Origin: Helichrysum umbraculigerum
Taxonomy: Eukaryota > Streptophyta > Magnoliopsida > Asterales > Asteraceae
Assembly: GCA_949592205.1 (NCBI GenBank)
Contig: CATIUR010000013.1
Coordinates: 1,364,001 to 1,428,000 of the forward strand
Reading direction: 5' to 3'
DNA length: 64,000 nt
In this document: piece by piece, positions 46,424 through 56,420 of the stretch
How positions within the stretch are numbered: the first letter of the stretch is position 1
Layout: each line of letters begins with the position of its first letter
Translations under genes and position numbers: made by a program
The notes under the pieces: generated by a model
What the model saw: only the letters and a program-made list of their open reading frames with translations
Told to the model about the DNA's origin: nothing
Database searches by the model: none

Positions 46424-46904
46424 GACATTTTTATGTCATACTCAGACTTTACGAAATTCATGTAATTGTTTACACAATTACTTGATAGATTATTGGTATT
46501 TTCATATTATAGGAAATATTCATCATGGACCATCGTTATTATCGGTCTGCAACATATTTCAGGATACTGAAATACAAGGATCCTAAACTTAAGATTATAT
46601 CAGATATTCTCAGAAATCCTAGAAATATTATTCTACATATAATGGGGGAATCTTCTCATTATCCTGAACATAAAAGATCTATGCAATATTCTGGTATCAT
46701 TCATAGCAAAAGATTTCAGGATTATCTAATCCTGAGATTGAGTTCAAAAGAGTGCAGAAAATAAAAGAAGTTTCGTGGCCAACATGAACCACTTAACACC
46801 ACCATGGTTGACTATGCCAAGTCAACCTCACCCCAAATTAATTGTTTGTTACACCACGACCCTTAGGAATTACAAACATAAAGATAAAATCGGGCTCCGG
46901 CTAT
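46424..46904 (+). other. 3' region of C, right of the B insertion
   Basis: Continuation of 33881. It holds one type I hairpin (about 46640-46665, loop GAATCT) and the GTGGCCAACATGAACCAC stretch shared with A and B. No gene on the + strand. Confidence 0.6.
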
Positions 46905-48219
46905 TTATATACCATCCTTGCCCGGGGTTGAACCTTCAACTTCAGCGGATTCTTTTAGGATCTCTGTCACTGATGCCAGATCATTCATTTCGAAGTCCTT
47001 GATCTCACTCATTTCCTTTTGTGCCGATGCCTTAGAAGCCTTATTAGCAGACGTTTTAAGTGCTTTGCCACTGGTTTCACCGAGGTAATCCCCAGCATTG
47101 GAATCTTCACCTTTAAAATTTGCTAATTTGTCCTGCCAAGCTTGGACATTCCAAATAGCTGTGTCGAAACCTTTAGCACTTGCTTCAGATGCCATCAAAA
47201 TCCTGGCTTTGAGTACTGCGGTAGATGCATCCCTCTTAATATCAGCAAGAAGGATTTCGCGTTCTTCATCAATCCTGTTTTGGGCATCAACAATCTTTTT
47301 GGCAGCATCGGCTTTGATATCCTTGTTTTCTTTCTTCAACCTAGCTATTTCAGAAGAATTGTTCTCCGCAGTGATTGAGGCTAACTTCTGCATACTTTCA
47401 ATTATGTCAATCTTCTCTTTATAGCGTTTGGAAGCTTGTTCCATGGCCTATCAGGAATAAAAACGATCGTATTTGCAAAAGCATAATTGAGATTGTAGAG
47501 GGACTGATTTTGACAAAAAATTACCTTGTCAAATTCAAGGATAGGCATTATCAAGATCTTCAGTAGTGTCCGACTTCCTCTTCTTGGCAGCAGACCTGGA
47601 ACGAAGGGAAAAATAAAAGAGTGAGGATAAATATAGGAGAAAGACCCTAAAGAGATTTTTATCCTACCCTTTGAGAGCCAAACAGTTGGGATCATCTCCT
47701 CATCGGGCAAGGTTCTCTTATCAACAAAGAAAACTGTTCTTTCCATTTAGGGTCGTTCTATGTGACGCGGAGAACGAGGTGCTCGCGATTGGGCTTAATT
47801 TTGAAAAGGAAATAGTGAGAGCCGTGAGAGCGGAGATTATAAGTTTGAGCTATCTCAGGGATCCCAAGGTGTGTATTATGAGAATCATTAACGGATTGAA
47901 TGACAAAAAGGGCATGCCAAATCATAGGCATTGTTTGAGAGTAACAAAGTCCGGTCATGCCGAAGAAGTCGTTAAAGATATCTGGGAATGGATATTTAAG
48001 TCCTAGGGTGAATGGGAACTCGGGGAAACATATCCATCTATCTGATCGAGAATCAGCATGAATATTAGGATCATAAGGTCGAAAAATGGTATTGGGTGGA
48101 AAAGCACCTTTGAGTTTTTGGATGTCGGAATCAAGAAAAGAACAAGGTACGGGATCGGAAATCATCTTTTGGTCAACAAATTCAGGATGATTCATCTCGC
48201 CCTTGGGAACGGGATTCAT
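46905..48219 (-). pseudogene. Antisense gene of element C, decayed, with putative-gypsy-transposon domain
   Basis: Exons on the - strand: 48219-47668, 47595-47525 and 47447-46905, with GT..AG borders (AAAGG|GTAGG, ccag|GTCTG, ACAAG|GTAATT, tag|GCCATGG). Exon 1 resembles the plant domain annotated as putative gypsy-type transposon (PF04195, from memory): FPFTLGLKYPFPDIFNDFF ... HALFVIQSVNDSH. It is broken by TAG at 47758-47760 and a frameshift just after. Exon 2 carries KKRK. Exon 3 is a coiled coil (YKEKIDIIESMQKLASITAE) with an acidic tail ending GKDGI, homologous to the B antisense gene. Confidence 0.65.
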
Positions 48220-48449
48220 ATTTGAGTACAAAGGAAAGCAAAAACTGGAAAACAAATGAGAAGAAAAGGGAGAAGATGATACTTGTAGATGAGTCGGTGA
48301 GAGACGATAATAAGATATGATGGAAAATCAATACGCGTCAGAATCGTTATAAGTACTCGGGGGCACGGTAACCGATACATCTACCTAACCTATTTTATGC
48401 AATTATCCTGAGAAGTTATAACGTTTCAGGATCATGGAAAATGTTACAA

Positions 48450-48462
48450 CTTCGGGGGCAAT
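48450..48462 (+). promoter_or_regulatory. Polypurine tract of element C
   Basis: CTTCGGGGGCAAT directly before the 3' LTR. Confidence 0.8.
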
Positions 48463-49561
48463 TGTTGTGGGTGAATTTTCAACTAACATTACAGGATCCT
48501 GGATCACGATATACTTGTATGAATCAGATACGTAATACTTTTAATTTAACATATTTTCCTAGCGGGATAAACGGGGTATGTATATGTTTTCAGGATCACA
48601 TATATAATTAAGGATCCTAGAATTGTTTTAACTATTTATCTTGCAGGATCCTGGTTATGGTATAATTATCTAACATACTTATGTAGGATCTAAGATTAGG
48701 GACATGATTGGATAAAGATCTAATATGCACTTTTGATTATATATTGCTCGGGATCCTGGATCTGTGCTAGTCCAGGATCATATGCTATTTAACACGTTCT
48801 TCTTGTTTGAGTTTGGCCAGGTCTTGAGGAGAACGCGTCATTGAATATGGACTCCGAATTGCACAGCAAGGACTTGATTCGAATTACTGAGGAAGAGGTC
48901 AAGTGCACGTGTGGAAATGGAGTCAAAATGAACGTTGGAAGTCTTCATCACATCTCGAAAGATCCCGAGATTCTCGGATTAGTGGTTAAACGCTCTTAGA
49001 ATATAAACGAGGCATGGATGATCGAATAGGGAGGACACTTAATATTTTCACCTGCTATCACTCATACTCGACTCATACTCTCACTCTGTTCATACTTGTT
49101 CCATCAAAACACTTAGTCATTTTCGTTAATTCACACATACATAAACACTTAGCCGATCATCCTTGTGCTCTTAGTTTGTAATCGATTACTTTCATTTAAT
49201 AAAATCAACAAAGGCAAGGATCATTTGATCCTTCCCGAGGTTTTATGCCGGCGATCTTCATTGATCAAGGGCTTTCCTCGTAATAGCTCGTGTCGATTTA
49301 CTTTGCTTACATTGTTCTTCATCTTGTAGTGTAATTAAAACTGTTATTAACATAATAATTGCATTATCCTAATTAGAACTCATTTTTGTTACTAAATTGC
49401 ATATTTCAATTACTCAAAATTGTGTTCTAAACATACGATTTATACCGTTTACTCAAAAACTTGCATTTCAAGCCGACCATCTCAAAAAGTAACTTAAAGC
49501 ACTCTACCTCACATAACGAATTTGATCACTTAATTGCTTTGGTTAATTTTTGGTCAAAACA
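48463..49561 (+). repeat. 3' LTR of element C
   Basis: 1099 bp, starts TGTTGTGGGTGAATTTTC and ends TTTTTGGTCAAAACA. It is related to but clearly diverged from the B LTR, so C is an older subfamily. The partner LTR and target duplication are lost. Confidence 0.88.
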
Positions 49562-50738
49562 CCAATGAAAATACATTTAAAACCCAATCCATTCATATAT
49601 TTTGCATCAAGTATTATATAACAAAAAAAAAAAAAAAATTAAGGTCAAAGTTGAAAAACAAAATACTTCAGAAAGTCAAAATCGAACAATAATTTTGGGA
49701 CGGAGGTAGCATGTTAAATTATAATAATCAACTCTTAAATCTTAGTGTGGGCTATAAGGCTATGAAATTTGTAGTAAATCACTATCATAACTTTTATGAA
49801 TCACTATTATGAATTTTTGAATCAGTGATATAAAATTATGACATATTTTATGAATCACTGTTATAAATTTTTGAATAAATGCTAAAGAAAAAATTTATGA
49901 ATCACTATTATATAAAATTGACTCATGATATTCAACAAGTGTAACTATTATATAAAATTGACTCATTATATTCAACAAGTGTACGTGCCCTTGTTGTTAC
50001 TGTATCTCCAATTCTTTTGCACTATATTGTTTCGATCTACTTCAATATGCACTCCGAATATTTACCTATAATAACGTCTAAATAATAAATAGGTGAGATT
50101 TTTTTCTTTTCACGTTATTCGGGAAGGTCAAATATTTTTACCTATATATACGCGGTCAATAAGTGATCATTTTTTACCATTTCACTAACCACTCCAAAAA
50201 GTAGAGGTAGTGAGGTTTGAATCTATAATAACGTTTATTTACTACAATAGTTGTCATAAACTATGTACATTTTATTTTATATTTTGAACATTTAATAACT
50301 AATTAATAATAATTATATGTATAATAAACCAATAATGTGGGTACAACATAAGATTTAAAGACTGTGTAAAATTGTTAGAATGAAATTTTTTAATGTGAAA
50401 GTACCGATTATGAGGTAACATGATAATAAAAATTGATGTTGCATCAAAAATTACACCAAAAAAATACTATTATGCATTGATTTGGGATGAGCTTTCACAT
50501 GATATCACTCTAGTAGAGTAGTGTTGGTGTATTATTGATGTATTATTTTGTCGGATGTTAAATGTAGTTTTCATTTGGGCCGACAGATGCATTGGTGATT
50601 GGTCAGCCTAACCCAAATCATTTCACAGGCCGAACAATAGAATATTGTCTATTCAACGTCACGGTACAATAAAATCAGTCCTTAAATTATCATCGTATAA
50701 ATAAAGTTTCTTCATATTGATGAAGTGGGCCAGTCCAA
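49562..50738. other. AT-rich intergenic region
   Basis: No gene or transposon recognised. It contains a 40-bp tandem duplication at 49904-49943 and 49944-49983 (actattatataaaattgact...). Confidence 0.6.
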
Positions 50739-51436
50739 TCTATTTATATACAAAAGGTCAATAAAGATGACATCATTTTCACTAATTTGTCACACTCTCA
50801 AGCAATTGCATTGCTGACGTGTCTTCCTATCACAAAATTGCTGATGTCACTCTCCATTAAATTAAAGAATAATATATATAAATAAAAAAGTTTTTTAATC
50901 GTAATAAATAAATTCCTTGGATAAAATTATTCCCTGCCATCTATATACGAGTTCCAAAAAACTAATGGCAGACGCAATTAAATATTTAATGCTTTTTATT
51001 TTGGTAATTAATACTCAGGTTGTATTAGTTCCAATGCACACTCTGTAATATGTATTGCTTATTGAAATGACCAATTTTGCACCACGCCTGTAATTTGTAT
51101 GGTTAATTACCACCGTCTTTTTTCTTTTACAAACACGCTTCCTTTTCATCTCCTCTAAGATTTCATATTCTCTGATAAACCACCTAATATCACTTCCCGA
51201 TTTCAAATTAGTTTACCATATCATAATTTCTCCACATTCATTCCTTTGCAGATGATTTTGAATTAGAGAATTCATCTTTTTCATAAGGTATGTATGTTTG
51301 TGTTCGGTCAAACATAAACATAAATTTGCAATTAGTTTTTTTTTTACATCTACTTCTGTATTTTTATGTTCCACCTAAAACCATTTCTAGGGTTATCCTA
51401 TGTCGCCAGGGAGGTCTGGTGGTGATGATGCAAGAG

Positions 51437-51757
51437 ACAGGTCATGATCAGACCTTCTTCCAAAGTTATCATCAAGTTTCTTATGGTTATGCAAAAGCAT
51501 GGTATGTGTCTTCAACTGATTTTTAGGATATGTTTTTAATCACAAGATGAAATGAGTGAATCATTTGACAGGAGTATGTTGTTGGCACATGATGCAGGCT
51601 ATATTGGTGGGTTTGAGTATGTTGATGACCATCGATCCGGTAAGATTGTGGTGGAATTGAATGGAAGATCGAACAAATGTGGTATTATCAGTCCTCGATT
51701 TGATGTTGGTGTCAAGGAACTTGAACTATGGACTGCTAGACTTTTGCCTTCAAGACA
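51437..51757 (+). pseudogene. RPS15A: Ribosomal protein S15a (uS8) gene fragment: two exons with intron
   Basis: Exon piece 51437-51500 encodes KRQVMIRPSSKVIIKF... up to VMQKH and ends at GT. The next exon, about 51598-51757, encodes GYIGGFEYVDDHRSGKI ... ISPRFDVGVKELELWTARL and LPSRQ, ending CAG|GTTAGT. Together they cover the middle of cytosolic uS8, a 40S subunit protein of about 130 residues. The N-terminus and the last exon (the FGYIVLTTSAG part) are missing. The intron is retained, so this is DNA-level capture rather than a processed pseudogene. Substitutions are few but include changes in conserved sites (EF to GF, EGWT to LELWT). Confidence 0.85.
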
Positions 51758-54553
51758 GGTTAGTCATCCAGCTTTCTCTTTACTTCTTTGTAGAAACTTT
51801 CTCTTGATTTATGGTTTTGCTAATAATGAGTTTCATACCAGCCATATCCAAACCTGAAGATACCGAAATAGGCAATAAAATCACCTGTTTCAAGGATTTG
51901 AAAATAGATGATCACAATGCGAATAAGGCCAAATTAGTTTTAGTATATGGGTCAAAATTGCTACCTTTAATATCGTGGCTGTTTTGCACGAGTTCTATTA
52001 AATCCGTAAATGATCAAATTTTATTTTTCTGATTGTAGGCAAAAAGTTTAAAAACTTTTCATATGAAGTATGATTATTTTAATTCTTATGACTTCTTTCT
52101 ATGCAGATTTTACTAGAAGGTGCAGGATATGAAACTTTGTAATTGGTTGGTAAAATAGAAGTTGTAGTAATGATTTGTTTAAAGTTCATGACTGAAGGTT
52201 TAATGTAAAGGAACATTTTGGAGTTGAGTTTGTCGGGTCAATGTTGCATACTGCAAGTTAGCCAATTTAATGGGTTTAGATTGCATTTTGGTATTAGCTA
52301 TTTATGGCAATTTCATTATCAGTATATATTGTTAGTGTAAGAAATTTGAGTTGAAATTGTGTTTCAAATGACAGTTACAAGGTTGCAAAGTCAGCGAAGT
52401 TTGACATAAACAGGTGATGATGGACTAGAATTAGTCGTAATTGGTCTATTATCCCATTCTTTACTTTCCTAATGCCGATTTCATTTTTGGAAAATGTTAT
52501 TAAGGAATAGAAGTTGCGGCTGTACAAAGAGGATAGCCTCAAACTGATACATAATGAGGTTGGTGGATTGTTTCAGGTTAATTGTGGCGAGGACTGAGCT
52601 GAAGTTGAAGCGATTCCCGATGTTATTATCATCGATATTCGTAATCTGCTTCAGGTACTTCTATGTGCTATCTACCCTCAGTATATTGAGTATATTGAAG
52701 TGGGATTAACAGCATCTTTATCTTCATTCAAGTTCTGCTACTTGGGGTTTCTTAACTTTTATTTTGTTTTATGTTAGAAAGAAGAGCATAAACACAAACT
52801 ACATGTAAGGTTTCGAGAACATAAATACAAATATGTAGGGTTCCAATATATAGCATCTTTATCTTTATGTTGTTTGATTTTTACTTACTTTATTTCATAG
52901 TTGGTGATTAGCTATTTCATCTTGATGCAGATGGTGAAATAAGCTTAATTTTATTGCATAAATATGGAAAATGAATTGCTTAATTTTAAATTTCTATTTG
53001 ATGTAGATGGTGAAATAAGCATCTAGACTACTGTGTGAATTATGAAAGTTTCGACGACACACAAGTCAGCTATGAAATAGCCCAAGTAAGTAGAGACATT
53101 TATTGCATTAGGTAATCTTAGAGATGTTCTTTTTGATTTTGTTATTTGATATATACATATACATATATATTGTAGCTCAAGATGGTGGTGATGAATTAGA
53201 ACTACTTTGAAGATGAAAACTCACAGTGATTAAAGATGGTGGAGATAGTAGTCAATGTAGCCATAGTTCTCACCAATTGGAAGTGAATTGTATCTAAGTG
53301 AAAAGAGGTACATTTATGTGCTAAGGTTTATGGATATAGAAGTTTTGGATTTCTTGATGTTTCTCTATGATTACTTTTTTATAGACCATTAGTGGTTTTC
53401 ATACCAAGTTCTCAAAAGGCTTATTATCAAGCTGATTTGAAGTATTTTAATGATGTTCAAATCTGATTACTCATGTGTGTATTATTGAATCGCTAATGTA
53501 AGCTTTTATTTTAGAGTTTTAATTTGTATTCTCCACCACCATCAATCGATGGCTACCACCGTGTTGCTCAGATCTCTTCGCCAACGAGACATCTCTTTAC
53601 CAGTGTTTTAATTTGTATTCTCCACCACCATCAATCCATGGTCACATTCCCTTCTTTTTTTATCTACATATTTTTTTGTAAATGATATGGGTGATTAGAC
53701 TAAACTGCTTCTCAAATCTGTTATGATCGGGCCTTTTGTATTCTGTATATATGCTGAGTTTAGATCTGTATGGAATTTAATTTTGAATGTGTATAATAAT
53801 GCCAGGTGATAGACGAGTTTGATGAGAATGTGCATTTTCTTATGATTCAAGATTCACAGGTTACCAAAGCACCATATATTATGGTACCTCATCTATCCAG
53901 TTACGTCTTGCTCAACTGTTATCTCTTTTCATATTTGTTGTGTTTTTTATATTGTAAATATGTGTTTTTTAATTGCAGTAGTAGTTTGATTATAGAGCAT
54001 TACAGCTATACAGGGGTCTGGCATAATTATGTTGTTGATTGCAATGTCATCCCATAGTCTGTTTGACGTGTACATTAACCACCGAAACAAGTAGATTGTT
54101 GTTAGGTGATACATTATCATGCTCTTTATAAGACCAATTCTCAATATTCAATTCAATGAATCTGTACTTATCCATTTTCTTATGTCATATTGATTAAATC
54201 TATTTGTTGTAGGCTGTTATGGAAAAAGCTGCTTGACACATAGTGAGTGAGCTTGGTGAAATCATTGTGAGTGAGCTTTGGAGACTAAGCTAATATTTTC
54301 AAAGTGATTGTGTACCACTTCCAGCTTAAAAATGAGGTATCTTTTCATGTAATGCAAATTTAGATGTGTAATGTAAATTTAGATCTGATGCTATGAGGAC
54401 TGCATTTGACTTCAATTCTAGAAGGTAAGGTGTGCTACAATTTGCTTATTTCCATGTGTACTTGGCAATTTGATGTTAAAGAAAATTACATGTATATTAT
54501 TTGACTTGGAAGATATATGGAAAGATTATTGGTTGAACATAGGAATAATGGCA
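51758..54553 (+). other. Helitron cargo without recognised genes
   Basis: Intron-like and exon-like stretches (e.g. 52576-52654, flanked by AG and GT). A duplicated 30-bp block TTTTAATTTGTATTCTCCAC... occurs at about 53517 and 53607, flanking an ATG that reads MATTVLLRSLRQRDISLPV, an N-terminus resembling an organelle presequence. A short frame near 53806 (VIDEFDENVHFLMIQDSQ) was not identified. These may be further captured exons; none could be named. Confidence 0.4.
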
Positions 54554-54562
54554 TTTTTGAAA

Positions 54563-55015
54563 GAGAAAATTACGTGAAAGAACCATTCAACGCAACCTTT
54601 TCCTTACGTATACCTTGTCAGGAAAAATTTTCGTTCCTAGACCTTCATTTCGCCGAAATGTCCGGCGAATCGCCAATTTTCGAACACAACCAAAAACACA
54701 TGTTGGAAAATGGGGGAAAAGGGGTTGTTTGGCGCGATTCCCAAGATTTCAAAAATATCGCCGATCGCCGAGTGGATTTGGAATTCGGCGATTTCTGATC
54801 TACTGTTGCCGGCTTGGCGAAATTATAGTGGGACCGGCGATTTAAGCTCTCCGGCGAAGTAATAGAGCCACGCGTCGCAATCGGATTTGTAAAACGAAAA
54901 ATCGCCAACTCGCCGGACATTTTGGCGAAATGAAGGTCTAGGAACGAAAAAAATTTCTGACAAGGTATACCTAAGGAAATGGTTGCGTTGAATGGTTCTT
55001 TCACGTAATTTTCTC
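54563..55015. mobile_element. Mutator-like miniature element with long inverted repeats
   Basis: Terminal inverted repeats of about 110 bp start GAGAAAATTACGTGAAAG (54563) and end with the inverse (55015), with about half a dozen mismatches. The 9-bp target duplication TTTTTGAAA (54554-54562 and 55016-55024) is the size typical of Mutator-like elements. The 230-bp centre has repeated CGGCGA/TCGCC motifs and no transposase. Reading frames across it (54517-54845 and 54645-55139) come from the inverted repeats. Confidence 0.85.
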
Positions 55016-55317
55016 TTTTTGAAAGGTGTTTAATTGACACTTTGCACTTTTTGAGGGACAAACCAACTAAGTTGTGATGCAGACAAAAGCGTTGAAAGAG
55101 TTTTAAGCTGTGATTGATCGATGTACTAATAACAGTCAATTGTATATTGTAGTACGGGAGAATACGTTGCTATCTCAAAATAAATTTATATGCATTTTCT
55201 CTTTTTAGTTTAATCACCAAAATACCCATGTATAATGATAATTAGACAGGCTTCGATAAGTAATTTTACAACATATATCATTCATCAAACCCGTGTAATC
55301 ACGGGTCAATTAACTAG

Positions 55318-56420
55318 TAATACTAAAGAGGGAAGTGAAAAGGTCAAAAAAGACCTCGTGTGCGTCTCACGTGATGCGAGATGACGGAGGTTCTTATTTC
55401 TTAGCACCGGATTAATGGACTGGACCAGCACAATATCAGACTCGGAGACCGAAACGTTAATAAGTGGACAACCATATCTCCCAAGAGGGTGTTGCAATTG
55501 TGTTTTTAAAGAACAGATTTTGCAACCAAAAAGGTGATTCGAAAAAGTATGTTTCAGCTTGATTTTTCAATATGCATTCAATCTCTAGGATAACATGTAT
55601 ATGCTTCGCGGAATATTTTTGATCGAATTGGAGTTTATCGAAAATATTGGAATTTCAAAGAATGTGAATTTCTTTGAGTAAAAAATTTGATGACTTCTAA
55701 TTCAATTAATTATTGAACCAAACACTCTTATGAAGTGGGAGAAATGATTGACTTACAAAATATCATATCTACAAAATGAGGTAAGGAGAGAAGCATGAGA
55801 GAAAAAAATGAATTAATATAAAAAAATGAATCAATATGATTGGTACACGTGATTTGCCATGTCATTTTGTACAAATTTTTGTAAACTTTCAGTGTGCGTA
55901 GCATTGCTCGTGGAATGGAATTGAGATTCCAATTCCATCGAATTCTGTTAAGTTTTGTGAACCAAACAAGCGTTAGTTTAAATATTTTTCAAAAAAAAAA
56001 ACAAAAATCATATTAGGATTTTTTTTTTTATTTTTTTATTTTATATATGCACAATTCATAAGTCATTGCAACATGTAGGCAATATAATACTCCAGTTATC
56101 AAAGCAATGGTTGCACTCTAATATAATACTCCAGTTATTAAAGCAATGGTTGCACTATAGGGCTATGGCTCAAAGATGACTAACAAGAAAAAGATGCAAA
56201 TTATGCAATTTGCTTTCAAGAATCCAACACATTTCTAAATAAATGAAAACCCGAGAAAACTCCAATTAGCAATCTTGAACTTTGAACATGAAATATTCTT
56301 ATTCTTCATCTATTTGTATCAAACATCACAGTAAAGCAGAAGAGAGATGGTATCAAACCATTCTCCGACATGCAAAACAAACCTCTTCCGTGAGACATTT
56401 TGGAACAGATTGTTGTTAGA
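55318..56420. other. Intergenic region between Helitron and H-protein gene
   Basis: Includes AT-rich sequence with GAACCAAAC motifs, as found near old miniature elements, and a 39-bp tandem duplication (56081-56119 and 56120-56158). The part from about 56200 is probably the 3' UTR of the H-protein gene. Confidence 0.5.

Larger units (their letters stand above)
30682..49561 (+). mobile_element. Tat-lineage element C, 5'-truncated and split by element B
   Basis: Pieces 30682-33881 and 46424-49561 form the 3' half of a Tat element: RNase H, second RNase H, integrase, 3' region with hairpins, antisense gene remnant, polypurine tract and 3' LTR (48463-49561). The 5' LTR, gag, protease and most of reverse transcriptase are absent. 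The break at about 30682 falls at a copia LTR. Element B sits inside, with target duplication TTTTT. Confidence 0.85.
50739..55317 (+). mobile_element. Non-autonomous Helitron carrying gene fragments
   Basis: The 3' end is textbook: hairpin CCCGTG-TAAT-CACGGG (55290-55305), 8 nt, then CTAG (55314-55317) followed by host T. The proposed 5' end is TCTATTTATATACAAAAGG after host A (50738), as in many plant Helitrons. It would sit between A and T with no target duplication. No RepHel helicase was recognised. The cargo includes two exons of a ribosomal protein S15a gene and a nested Mutator-like element. The 5' end is less certain than the 3' end. Confidence 0.7.

Noticed and set aside
47671..48006. 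111-codon + strand frame in element C
   Set aside because: Opposite-strand shadow of the antisense gene's first exon.
18587..48800. GGATCC excess as cloning or linker artefact
   Set aside because: Sites sit inside coding frames and in three diverged elements with varied flanks, which linkers would not produce.
51290..51526. 78-codon + strand frame
   Set aside because: Out-of-frame reading over the S15a exon; the true exon frame is the KRQVMIRPSSKV one.
54517..55139. Frames on both strands at 54.5-55.1 kb
   Set aside because: Produced by the long inverted repeats of the Mutator-like element.
55560..55990. Possible miniature element with GAACCAAAC motifs
   Set aside because: No convincing terminal repeats or target duplication could be aligned.
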